A stretch of DNA of 48,345 bases from Lachnospiraceae bacterium. GTDB lineage: Bacteria > Bacillota > Clostridia > Lachnospirales > Lachnospiraceae. Under the pieces are notes generated by a model, which saw only the letters and a program-made list of their open reading frames with translations, was not told where the DNA came from and did no database searches. The stretch lies in assembly GCA_017550165.1 (NCBI GenBank), contig JAFZQH010000016.1, forward strand, positions 1 to 48,345, read 5' to 3'. Made by a program: the position numbers and the translations under genes. Below are positions 1 to 6,765 of this stretch, piece after piece (position 1 is the stretch's first letter; the number at the start of each line of letters is the position of its first letter).

Positions 1-2
1 CA

Positions 3-92
3 CATGACGATATAAAAAGCAATAGAAAAACGCTAAAAAGTTAGAAAAAATCTGGGTTTTTAGCGTTTGGTCAAAACTAAAAAATCGTCATG
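3..92. repeat. Nested inverted repeat (long hairpin)
   Basis: CATGACGAT at 3-11 is matched by ATCGTCATG at 84-92, and inside it AAACGCTAAAA at 28-38 is matched by TTTTAGCGTTT at 57-67. The two perfect stems are nested, so about 90 bases can fold into one long interrupted hairpin. The inner stem followed by a few T could be a weak terminator of a gene left of the window. The outer arms resemble terminal repeats of a miniature element, but no target duplication can be tested because the left side is cut off. Confidence 0.5.
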
Positions 93-198
93 CATTGTGA
101 AAAAGATTTCTGAAAGAGCCCATAGGCTGTGAATAGTAACTTACAAAATAATACAGTAGATTAAGGGAGTATTATTGGACTCCTCAGATGATAGGATT

Positions 199-242
199 AG
201 ACCAGAACAAGGAAAGAGAAACCCAAGTTTTGGTCTTTTTTT
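199..242 (+). terminator. Terminator or attenuator before the 72-aa gene
   Basis: AGACCAGAAC (199-208) pairs with GTTTTGGTCT (227-236), with one G-U pair, and is followed at once by seven T residues (236-242). The T run ends directly before the Shine-Dalgarno sequence of the next gene (GAAGGAGG, 243-250). It either ends an upstream transcript or acts as an attenuator in the leader of the 260-478 gene. The short stem GGAGT/ACTCC near 166-183 could be part of an upstream alternative fold. Confidence 0.6.
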
Positions 243-259
243 GAAGGAGGATTCTTTTT

Positions 260-478
260 ATGACAGCAAAAGATTTTATTGAGTTTTATCAGAAGTACTG
301 CGAGGAACGTGGATGGGAACTGACTAGGGCTGAATGGATGCAGTTGGATGTGATTGCACGAGGTATGGATGAACTTGAGTACAGGAAGTTCCGGAATTCA
401 GAAGAGGGTGCTTGGTTCGGTGAGATTCTGGAAAGATTAGATGATAGCAAAGATATGGTATTACAATGGACTGCTTAG
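260..478 (+). CDS. Hypothetical 72-aa acidic protein
   Basis: I do not recognise this small soluble protein. It is rich in Glu, Asp, Trp and Tyr, is predicted to be helical, and has no signal peptide, membrane segment or cysteine motif. The start is well supported: GAAGGAGGATT lies 8-9 nt upstream of ATG. Its ribosome binding site sits immediately after a T-rich hairpin terminator, so expression may depend on readthrough. The next gene starts 79 nt downstream behind its own candidate promoter, so the two need not be co-transcribed. Confidence 0.6.
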   Translation: MTAKDFIEFYQKYCEERGWELTRAEWMQLDVIARGMDELEYRKFRNSEEGAWFGEILERLDDSKDMVLQWTA

Positions 479-513
479 GGTTTTTAAACTTATATACGTA
501 TGTTTGGATATTA

Positions 514-522
514 TGGTATACT
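514..522 (+). promoter_or_regulatory. Candidate extended -10 promoter for the IMPase-family gene
   Basis: TGG-TATACT forms an extended -10 element about 35 nt before the start codon at 558. No good -35 box is visible at the expected distance. The TATGG-TAnnnT shape recurs before several other genes in this window. Confidence 0.4.
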
Positions 523-557
523 CTAGAGATGAGGGATTATTCCTTGGGAGGTTAATA

Positions 558-1328
558 ATGATAATAGATGATATTATTGAGATCGCGAGAGAGGCAGGGG
601 AAATCCTGCTTGGTGCCAAGCGACCGAAGATAAAAGAGAAGGATGGGCATGCCAACTTCTGTACGGAGATGGATGAGAAGATACAGGAATTTCTGATCTC
701 AAAGTTGTCGCTCATTCTTCCGGAGGCACAGTTTCTGGGAGAAGAGGAAGGTAAGGACACTTTTTCTTCGAAAATGAGCAAGGGATTCTGTTTTGTCATC
801 GATCCCATAGATGGCACATCCAACTTTATTTACGAATACAGACCTTCCGTAATATCCATCGGGCTGCTAAAGGATGGGAAACCCTATATTGGTGTGGTCT
901 ATAATCCTTATGATGATATGATGTTCTCGGCCTCGGTCGGAGAAGGGGCATATTTAAACGGTGAGAAGATCATGTCATCAGACAGGCCCCTGGCCGATTC
1001 CTTAACAGTTTTTGGTACGGCACCCTATTACTCGGGACTTCGGGAGAGGACTCTGGAGCTTGTGGGGAAGCTCTTGCCGCTTTGCGTTGACGTGCGAAGG
1101 TCCGGAACCGCTGCCTGGGATCTGTGTTGCGTAGCTTGTGGAAGGTGCTCACTTTATTTTGAACTCCGGCTTCAATTATGGGACTATGCGGCGGCGGCTC
1201 TTATAGCCAGTGAAGCGGGATGTTTTGTTACGGATATTGATGGTAATGATATCTCCTATACCGGCCCCACCTCTGTTTTGTGCCGGGCAAAAGGGATAAA
1301 GGAGATCCCGGATTTTTTTCTTAAATAG
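558..1328 (+). CDS. Inositol monophosphatase family protein
   Basis: This is a 256-aa soluble enzyme of the Mg2+-dependent IMPase/FBPase/CysQ phosphatase superfamily. Family signatures are clear: the metal-binding Glu cluster GEEEG (E62-E64), DPIDGT at 82-87 (motif A) and WDYAAA followed by EAG at 208-220 (motif B). The substrate could be inositol phosphate, a sugar phosphate or 3'-phosphoadenosine phosphate; sequence alone does not decide. An upstream in-frame ATG exists at 441, but ATG 558 has a proper GGGAGG ribosome binding site and begins at the usual N-terminus of the family. A decayed, in-frame piece of a second IMPase gene lies at 6393-6449. Confidence 0.88.
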   Translation: MIIDDIIEIAREAGEILLGAKRPKIKEKDGHANFCTEMDEKIQEFLISKLSLILPEAQFLGEEEGKDTFSSKMSKGFCFVIDPIDGTSNFIYEYRPSVISIGLLKDGKPYIGVVYNPYDDMMFSASVGEGAYLNGEKIMSSDRPLADSLTVFGTAPYYSGLRERTLELVGKLLPLCVDVRRSGTAAWDLCCVACGRCSLYFELRLQLWDYAAAALIASEAGCFVTDIDGNDISYTGPTSVLCRAKGIKEIPDFFLK

Positions 1329-1425
1329 GTAAATGGTAACCGATAAGGAGAGGATATATTATCATCTATGGACGCAGAAGAGTTGGAAAGACTTACCTGT
1401 AGATAATGGAATAGAAATGCAGAGA

Positions 1426-1482
1426 GGAACAGAGAGTGAAGAAGGTACGGATTACGGTAATGAGGATTGCCCGCTATGACGA
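1426..1482 (+). repeat. 57-bp exact direct repeat, copy 1
   Basis: This stretch covers the ribosome binding site, GTG start and first 15 codons of the TIGR04076-family gene. It is repeated without a mismatch at 4159-4215. Confidence 0.9.
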
Positions 1483-1738
1483 TCTGATAGAAAAATATGA
1501 AAACCCGATAGAGCATGCGTGTGACATGAAACTCGGTCAGACTTTTATCTGCAACGGATGGGAGAAACCGGAGGGTTTCTGTGACAGTGCATGGGAGACG
1601 GTTTCGCCATTTGTTATGACCCTTGCACATGGGGGCAAGAACTTTTATGACGGATGGATGAAGAACCCTAAGTCCGCCATGATATCGTGTAACGATGGCT
1701 TCAGGCCGGTAAGCTTTCTTCTTGAGACAGTGGAGTAG
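1436..1738 (+). CDS. TIGR04076 family protein
   Basis: This 100-aa protein matches my memory of the TIGR04076 family: an N-terminal beta strand (KKVRITVMR), a central GxxFxxxGWEKPEGFCDSAW region, a hydrophobic TLAHGG segment and a C-terminal GFRPVSFLLE strand. The function of the family is unknown; members are small cytosolic proteins of anaerobes. The start is GTG at 1436, 6 nt after the GAGAGGAAC ribosome binding site. A hairpin terminator follows 18 nt after the stop, so the gene probably ends a transcript. Its first 15 codons are duplicated at 4169. Confidence 0.8.
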   Translation: MKKVRITVMRIARYDDLIEKYENPIEHACDMKLGQTFICNGWEKPEGFCDSAWETVSPFVMTLAHGGKNFYDGWMKNPKSAMISCNDGFRPVSFLLETVE

Positions 1739-1756
1739 GTCATGAGATATTATTTG

Positions 1757-1782
1757 AGGACTTCTTAGGAGGTCCTTTTTTT
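1757..1782 (+). terminator. Rho-independent terminator
   Basis: AGGAC(TTC) pairs with (GGA)GTCCT around a TTAG loop and is followed by a run of seven T residues. It ends the TIGR04076 gene transcript. TATGG-TAAGAT (1782-1792), directly after the T run, is a possible -10 region for the sigma-factor operon. Confidence 0.8.
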
Positions 1783-1873
1783 ATGGTAAGATAAAAATAT
1801 AGAATTATGCTGTAACAAAACGTTCATTTTTTGCATATATATTATAGAACCGTGAAGGAGGGAGGATGAGAAG

Positions 1874-2380
1874 GTGCAGTCCATGGATGAAATATATCAG
1901 CAGTATGCGAAAGCCGTGTACCGCTACCTTTTCTCTCTGACGCGGAATGCGGCGCTTTCGGAAGAATTGACACAGGAGACATTTTATCAGGCAATCCGAT
2001 GTATCGACCGATACGATGGGAGCAGCAAGATATCCACGTGGTTATTTGGAATCGCGAAGAATGTGCATCATACCTATTCCAGAAAACACCCTGTGGAAGA
2101 ATCACTGGAAGAGCAGTCTGAGAATTTCGGGGTAACGCCATATTTCGCGGAATCTGCGGAAAATGAGGCATTAAGTAAGCTTAGGCAAATGAACCTTTTA
2201 AAACAGATCCACAGTTTGCCGGAACCTTCCAGAGAGGTTGTGTATTTAAGAGCATTCGGAGGATTATCCTTTGCAGAGATCGGAGAGGTCCATGGGAAGA
2301 CCGAAAACTGGGCCCGTGTGACATTCTACCGGGCGAAGGAAAAGCTGGGCGGTGTTCAAGGAAAGGACGTGAAAGAATGA
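1874..2380 (+). CDS. ECF-type RNA polymerase sigma factor
   Basis: This 168-aa protein is a two-domain sigma-70 family factor. Region 2 is at about residues 5-70 (YRYLFSLTRN, LTQETFYQA, STWLFGIAKN) and region 4 at about 108-158, with a helix-turn-helix (LSFAEIGEVHGKTENWARVTFYRAKEKL region). It would direct RNA polymerase to a small regulon, probably one sensing envelope stress. GTG 1874 lies 8 nt after GGAGG (1861-1865); ATG 1883 is an alternative start. The stop overlaps the start of the anti-sigma gene (ATGA at 2377), which couples their translation, the standard layout of an ECF sigma with its inhibitor. Confidence 0.92.
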   Translation: MQSMDEIYQQYAKAVYRYLFSLTRNAALSEELTQETFYQAIRCIDRYDGSSKISTWLFGIAKNVHHTYSRKHPVEESLEEQSENFGVTPYFAESAENEALSKLRQMNLLKQIHSLPEPSREVVYLRAFGGLSFAEIGEVHGKTENWARVTFYRAKEKLGGVQGKDVKE

Positions 2381-3735
2381 GCGATATACAGTGTGAAGTG
2401 ATAAGAGATCTTTTGCCGTCTTATGTTGATGGGCTGACAAGTGACGTATCAAATAGATTGATCGAGGAACATTTGAAGGAGTGTGAAGGCTGCCGCAGCA
2501 TATATACCTCCATGAAAGATCCGGAAGGGTTGCAGGACGGCAGGGCAGAAGAGTCGGAAATAGAAAAAAAAGAAATAGATTTTCTAAAGAAAAACAGGAA
2601 GAGAAACGGCAGGATCCTTATCTGCAGCATTATTGGAGTGGCGGTTGTGCTGCTGATCGGTCTGGCCCGGATATTCCTGATCGGAGACGGGAGTTATACT
2701 TCATGGACGCCGCTGAATCTGGAAGTTAAGGGAAAGGAACTGTCCTTTACTGCGGTGCCAATGAACGGTGCCCAGGCTGTTGCTGACCTGTCCTTTTCGG
2801 AAAAAGACGGAACAGTCACGATAAATGCCAGATCTGTGCAGTCAAGTCCGGTGTATCCCGGAAAAAGATATGGACATTTTTCTGCCGGAGAGGAGATCCG
2901 GGAAGTATGTGTAGGAGACCGGATCATCTGGGCAGAGGGAGCGACTGTCTCCTCACAGGCAGCTGAACTCTTTGCAACACAGCATGCATACGTCGGAGAT
3001 ATGCCTGCCAATCAAAGGACGGCAAGTGCATTGGGTATAGGGGCATTTCTCGGGGAATATACAAATGAACTGGAGACAGGGGCAGAGCCTTTCGGGTGGA
3101 AGATCCTGTTGCAGAAGGATATTCCGTCCTCGGCGAAGAAGCAGAAGGAAAGGGATATGGACGCTTTTGGGCGTGTTCTCATCGGATTGACCGGTAATTT
3201 GGATCATGTTTCTTTTGAATATTCTGTTGAAGGACAAAAACAGACCCGTACTATAGATGCGACGTCAGCCTCGGCTTTTCTCGGTGAAGACATCAAGAAT
3301 TGCGGGACAAGCATTCGCACGTTGGAGAGGCTGATGGACCAGTCGGGGATCTCACTGTACGCCCGGTCAGACCAGACCGCTGTCTATGATAACGAGACAT
3401 GGTTTAGGATTGTCAATCAAACAGATATGGATCTGGCATCTATAGGTATATCCTGTTATAAAGACGGCAAATTATACTCTTCCGGAGGGGGCGTAAATGC
3501 AGATGAGTCCCTCATAAGGATCGGGGAAGAAATCTGGTTCGGATTTGAGGAACTTGATTTTGGCGGATCCTGGGATGAAAACTCGGTTCTGGAGGTGGAA
3601 ATATCGATGGAATCACAGGAGGGATCATCAATAGTTGTACCTGATAAAATCCGAATCACATCAAGCATTGGGAGAGCCGGAGGTTTTGTGTTGAAAGGTA
3701 ATGCAAGCGACGGATACCGGTTGGTCAGGATGTAG
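2377..3735 (+). CDS. Anti-sigma factor with zf-HC2 zinc finger, membrane-anchored
   Basis: This 452-aa protein should bind and inhibit the sigma factor encoded just upstream. Residues 6-39 carry the anti-sigma zinc finger (C6, H32, C36, C39, with the LLPSYVDGLTS signature). One membrane helix is at about residues 78-102, followed by a roughly 350-residue outer domain of beta-rich character that I cannot assign. The outer part is much larger than in simple anti-sigma factors and probably senses an envelope ligand or stress. It overlaps the sigma gene by 4 nt. No separate protease or target gene is evident nearby. Confidence 0.88.
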   Translation: MSDIQCEVIRDLLPSYVDGLTSDVSNRLIEEHLKECEGCRSIYTSMKDPEGLQDGRAEESEIEKKEIDFLKKNRKRNGRILICSIIGVAVVLLIGLARIFLIGDGSYTSWTPLNLEVKGKELSFTAVPMNGAQAVADLSFSEKDGTVTINARSVQSSPVYPGKRYGHFSAGEEIREVCVGDRIIWAEGATVSSQAAELFATQHAYVGDMPANQRTASALGIGAFLGEYTNELETGAEPFGWKILLQKDIPSSAKKQKERDMDAFGRVLIGLTGNLDHVSFEYSVEGQKQTRTIDATSASAFLGEDIKNCGTSIRTLERLMDQSGISLYARSDQTAVYDNETWFRIVNQTDMDLASIGISCYKDGKLYSSGGGVNADESLIRIGEEIWFGFEELDFGGSWDENSVLEVEISMESQEGSSIVVPDKIRITSSIGRAGGFVLKGNASDGYRLVRM

Positions 3736-3742
3736 GGTATTA

Positions 3743-3771
3743 TTGACGAAGGGCCATAATGAATATATAAT
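3743..3771 (+). promoter_or_regulatory. Sigma-A promoter
   Basis: TTGACG, a 17-nt spacer and TATAAT (3766-3771) lie 53 nt before the GTG start of the 88-aa gene. Confidence 0.8.
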
Positions 3772-3824
3772 TAAATCAGTCGCAATGATATGGAATCTCA
3801 TTGGAGAAGCAAGAGGTGATCTGA

Positions 3825-4091
3825 GTGCGAATAGAGCCAATCTCATTGTACGGTGGAGGTTCAAGCTGGAGTAGTGCTCCCGTTGGCGGAGTTAAGCCGA
3901 TTGGAAAGCTTCAGCAACTCTATACGGAAGAACAGCGTGATCAGTTATTTGTAAGAAATAGTGAACCCTACAAAGACACAACTACAGATCTTGCTGTCAG
4001 TCTTAATAACAAGCAGGTCGGAAACTATGATAGCAGTGGAAAAATGGCGCCATATGATGCTTTCGGTGCGGTATTTGATATGCAGGCTTAG
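3825..4091 (+). CDS. Hypothetical 88-aa protein
   Basis: This small soluble protein has no family I recognise. Its first 30 residues are rich in Gly, Ser and Pro, followed by a charged helix-like part and a Tyr/Asn/Asp-rich end. No signal peptide or membrane helix is visible. The case for a real gene is good: a near-consensus sigma-A promoter upstream, AAGAGGTGATCT before the GTG start, and a strong terminator 20 nt after the stop. It is therefore a free-standing, single-gene transcript. Confidence 0.65.
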   Translation: MRIEPISLYGGGSSWSSAPVGGVKPIGKLQQLYTEEQRDQLFVRNSEPYKDTTTDLAVSLNNKQVGNYDSSGKMAPYDAFGAVFDMQA

Positions 4092-4110
4092 AAAATGAGA
4101 TTATTATAAT

Positions 4111-4137
4111 GCCGGGGAGCAATCCCCGGCTGTTTTT
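4111..4137 (+). terminator. Strong Rho-independent terminator
   Basis: GCCGGGG and CCCCGGC form a GC-rich stem around a short loop, followed by TGTTTTT. It ends the 88-aa gene transcript. Confidence 0.9.
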
Positions 4138-4158
4138 AAAAATATAGAGATACGGAGT

Positions 4159-4215
4159 GGAACAGAGAGTGAAGAAGGTACGGATTACGGTAATGAGGAT
4201 TGCCCGCTATGACGA
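4159..4215 (+). repeat. 57-bp exact direct repeat, copy 2
   Basis: Identical to 1426-1482. It carries a copy of the ribosome binding site and first codons of the TIGR04076 gene and is followed by unrelated sequence. Confidence 0.9.
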
Positions 4216-4276
4216 AAAGAGCGTGGAGAAGTACAGGATTGGTAAGTATATCAAGAAGAAACAGCAGGAGGTATGA
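4169..4276 (+). pseudogene. Truncated or chimeric TIGR04076 reading frame (35 codons)
   Basis: The GTG at 4169 opens a 35-codon frame whose first 15 residues (MKKVRITVMRIARYD) equal the TIGR04076 protein at 1436. It then continues with an unrelated Lys/Glu-rich tail (EKSVEKYRIGKYIKKKQQEV) and stops one base before the SDR gene at 4278. The ribosome binding site is copied too, so the frame may be translated and may couple into the SDR gene, like a leader peptide. I see it as a recombination remnant that may have gained a leader role. Confidence 0.6.
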
Positions 4277-4277
4277 T

Positions 4278-5126
4278 ATGAAGGTTGTTCTTGCAGGCGC
4301 ATATGGTAATCTTGGCGCCGATATTTTCAGAGAGTTACTGAAATGTGGCCACGAAGTTGTAGCTCTTGACATGATGCGCAGGGACCTGGAACTGGAGGGT
4401 AATTATTCATTTACAAAGGTTGACGTTACAGATCCTGAAACGCTGAAGGGAACTTGCGACGGAGCAGATGTGGTGATCACAACGGTAGGTCTTACAAAGG
4501 GATCTGCGACTGTCACCAATTATGAGATTGATTATAGGGGCAATCTAAATCTCCTAAAAGAGGCTAAGTCAGCCGGTGTGAAGCATTTTGTGTATGTTTC
4601 GGTCATTAAAGCGGACATGGCACCTGACGTACCCATGGTCCACTCCAAATATCTGTTTGAAAAAAAGCTTAAGAAGAGCGGCATGACCTATGTCATCCTG
4701 CGGCCCACCGGATATTTTTATGATATCATCAAGGTTTTCCGCCCCATGATAGAGAAGGGAAAAGTAACTCTCCTGGGGAAAAAGGCCGTCTACGCCAATG
4801 TTATTTCCACAGAAGATTTTGCAGAATTTATCGTGGGTCATATGCTTGATGAAAACCAAAGCTATGAGATAGGAGGGAAAGAGACCTACTCATATGAAGA
4901 GATAGCAAAAATGTGCTTTAAGGCGGCAGGCAGGAAGCCTATGATAAAGCATGCTCCCGTGTGGCTTTTTGACGTACTTGCATTTGTTAATAAGCTTAAG
5001 AAGAATGGAAGAGAACCGGTTATACGGTTTTCGAAATTCACGCTGTCCCATGATATGGTGGGGTCCACTGCTTATGGCAATATGAGTTTTGCCGAGTATA
5101 TCAAAGATAGCTTTAAGGGCGCATAA
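4278..5126 (+). CDS. NAD(P)-binding SDR/NmrA-like protein
   Basis: This 282-aa soluble protein has an N-terminal Rossmann fold with the glycine motif GAYGNLG (G7, G10, G13), an acidic residue after strand 2 (ALDMM), and the VDVTD and ITTVGLT elements of atypical extended SDRs. The active-site YxxxK motif is not evident (HSKYLFEKKLKKSG occupies that region), so it may be an NADP-binding regulator or a reductase acting on an unknown substrate. ATG 4278 has GCAGGAGGT 5 nt upstream. It lies one base after the 35-codon chimeric frame and may be coupled to it. Confidence 0.8.
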   Translation: MKVVLAGAYGNLGADIFRELLKCGHEVVALDMMRRDLELEGNYSFTKVDVTDPETLKGTCDGADVVITTVGLTKGSATVTNYEIDYRGNLNLLKEAKSAGVKHFVYVSVIKADMAPDVPMVHSKYLFEKKLKKSGMTYVILRPTGYFYDIIKVFRPMIEKGKVTLLGKKAVYANVISTEDFAEFIVGHMLDENQSYEIGGKETYSYEEIAKMCFKAAGRKPMIKHAPVWLFDVLAFVNKLKKNGREPVIRFSKFTLSHDMVGSTAYGNMSFAEYIKDSFKGA

Positions 5127-5185
5127 GTAATGCCAAAGAAGCATGTGAATTTCTTAAACATGCATAGTCGGGAAAGGATGAAACT

Positions 5186-6394
5186 ATGAAGAGACGGATA
5201 TTTGGCTTAATACTTGTGATCATGATAATCAGTATGACAGGCTGCGGTGGGAGCCCCAACCCGGTGAACAGCAGCACCGGACAGCCACAAAGCAGCTCCG
5301 GACAGCCGCAAAGCATCACCGGGCAGTCACAAAGCCCGGCACAGCGGGAAGTAGTCCGGCTCGATGAAGAAGGATACCTTTATTACATGGATTATACTAA
5401 GGACTATTACGGCTCCGATGTGATCGATGCCCTGAGGAAAGCTGAACTTATCGATACGGGATGTTCATCATTTTTTACCCACAATCCTGAAGGTGAGCCC
5501 ATAACTTGTCGTAACTATGATTATCCGCACCGGGTCTCTGACGAGGACAGCACTCTTACCGGATTAAACATTGTGCTTCACTGCAAGCCCGAGGGCAAGT
5601 ACGAAAGCATCGCCATGGCCGATGCAGTCTGGTGTGACGAGAAGAACCCCCTGCTGCAGCAGGGCGGACCGGATAAGGAAGGATTTGAACCGGCACTGCT
5701 TGATATCATCCCATACCAATGCATGGATGGTATCAATGAGAAGGGCCTGTGTGTATCAATTCTCAAAGTGGATATCAAGAAAGGGGATCAGCCGGCGAGC
5801 TATCCGGTGGGATCCAGCATGCTCTTGAGATACATGCTTGATGACTGCGCAAATGTTGAAGAAGCAATAAAAAAGGTGGATACAGCCATTGTAACCCCTG
5901 AGGACTGGCAGGATTGCCATATATTTGTAACCGATGCATCAGGGGAATATGCCGTGATCGAGAGCCGGAACGGCAAGGTCTCCACAGCCCGGTCGGATGT
6001 GGTGACCAACTTTTATCTTACCTACGACGATATAGAGGATTCATATAAAAACGGCAAACTTCGGGAGCATGCCGTCATGATCACGGATGAAAAAGGGGAG
6101 AAGCAGTATAATTACGGATACGGACACGGGTATCATCGTTTCAGTACCATTGCCAGCCAGCTTGAGAGCCACAGGGATACCTCTGCTGAGAAGTATCGAA
6201 CCGTAATGCCGGAATCGGCTGCATTGGTCATCCTTCAAAGTGCCGCTCAGAATCCGTACACCAAGGCTTCCGGGGTCTCCATGACACAATACAGCGCCAT
6301 ATACAATAACGAGAAGAAGACCATGGAGGTATGGCCGTTCCAGAATTACAAGACATCGTATTCTTTTGATGTTGTCGGAAAGCAGATACGTTAA
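5186..6394 (+). CDS. Lipoprotein of the linear amide C-N hydrolase (choloylglycine hydrolase/C45-like) family
   Basis: This 402-aa protein starts with a lipoprotein signal (lipobox SMTGC, Cys20), so it is probably tethered outside the membrane. A linker with three QPQS/QSQS-type repeats follows (residues 32-55). The enzyme part begins near Cys93 in GCSSFFTHNPEG with the following CRNYDYPH, as in Ntn-hydrolases of the bile-salt hydrolase, penicillin acylase and C45 group, where this Cys is the nucleophile. It should cleave a linear amide; the substrate is unknown (bile salt, N-acyl amino acid or beta-lactam-like). GGAAAGGATG precedes ATG 5186. The long preceding propeptide would need processing to expose the Cys. 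Confidence 0.8.
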   Translation: MKRRIFGLILVIMIISMTGCGGSPNPVNSSTGQPQSSSGQPQSITGQSQSPAQREVVRLDEEGYLYYMDYTKDYYGSDVIDALRKAELIDTGCSSFFTHNPEGEPITCRNYDYPHRVSDEDSTLTGLNIVLHCKPEGKYESIAMADAVWCDEKNPLLQQGGPDKEGFEPALLDIIPYQCMDGINEKGLCVSILKVDIKKGDQPASYPVGSSMLLRYMLDDCANVEEAIKKVDTAIVTPEDWQDCHIFVTDASGEYAVIESRNGKVSTARSDVVTNFYLTYDDIEDSYKNGKLREHAVMITDEKGEKQYNYGYGHGYHRFSTIASQLESHRDTSAEKYRTVMPESAALVILQSAAQNPYTKASGVSMTQYSAIYNNEKKTMEVWPFQNYKTSYSFDVVGKQIR

Positions 6395-6449
6395 AAGGTG
6401 TTCCCTTTATTTTGAACTCGGACTTCAATTATGGGAGTTTTACGATTAG
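6393..6449 (+). pseudogene. In-frame fragment of an inositol monophosphatase gene
   Basis: Read from 6393 the sequence gives KRCSLYFELGLQLWEFYD then a stop, matching GRCSLYFELRLQLWDY of the IMPase protein encoded at 558-1328. Over 43 bases (6394-6436 against 1141-1183) I count about 38 identities, with most changes at silent or conservative positions. It looks like the tail of a second, diverged IMPase gene that has otherwise been lost. Confidence 0.7.
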
Positions 6450-6513
6450 CGTAAAAAAGTTCCCTAAATAATCTTGAATTATTTTCTGCTTTGTCATATA
6501 GCAAAACTGGTTA

Positions 6514-6744
6514 ATGAAGGTTTCTTTTACGATGGCGGACGAATTCGGGGAGTCCCTGTGTCGATCGGAGGAACAGGTTATATCCCGCCTATACTTTATG
6601 ATCGCTCATGGCCTCGGATTAATAGTTATTCCCGAGGATTATGTTCCTGAGTTTAAAAAGAAACTGGTCACATATTACGAGAGTGCAGATATCGGGGATA
6701 TTAGGGATTTTTTAAAGGGAAAATGCTGGAGAAAGCTAAAATAG
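6514..6744 (+). pseudogene. Possible Fic-family C-terminal remnant (76 aa)
   Basis: The frame encodes 76 residues with no convincing ribosome binding site. The part from about residue 30 on (hydrophobic GLIVIPEDY, then KKLVTYYESADIGDIRDFLKG) resembles the C-terminal helices of Fic/Doc AMP-transferases, where a hydrophobic strand and an 'xxYxxADxGDxxxxxxFL' tail are common. The HPFxxGNGR catalytic motif is absent. I take it as a remnant rather than a working enzyme, in a stretch that also holds IMPase debris. It could also be an unrelated small protein. Confidence 0.35.
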
Positions 6745-6765
6745 TGAAATGAAGAGGGGCAGAGA

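Noticed and set aside
93-250. T-box or other known riboswitch in the first leader
   Set aside because: No T-box sequence, specifier stem or other consensus that I know is visible; only a hairpin with T run.
441-557. Earlier ATG for the IMPase gene
   Set aside because: It would overlap the 72-aa gene, has no ribosome site, and adds residues outside the family's normal start; ATG 558 has GGGAGG.
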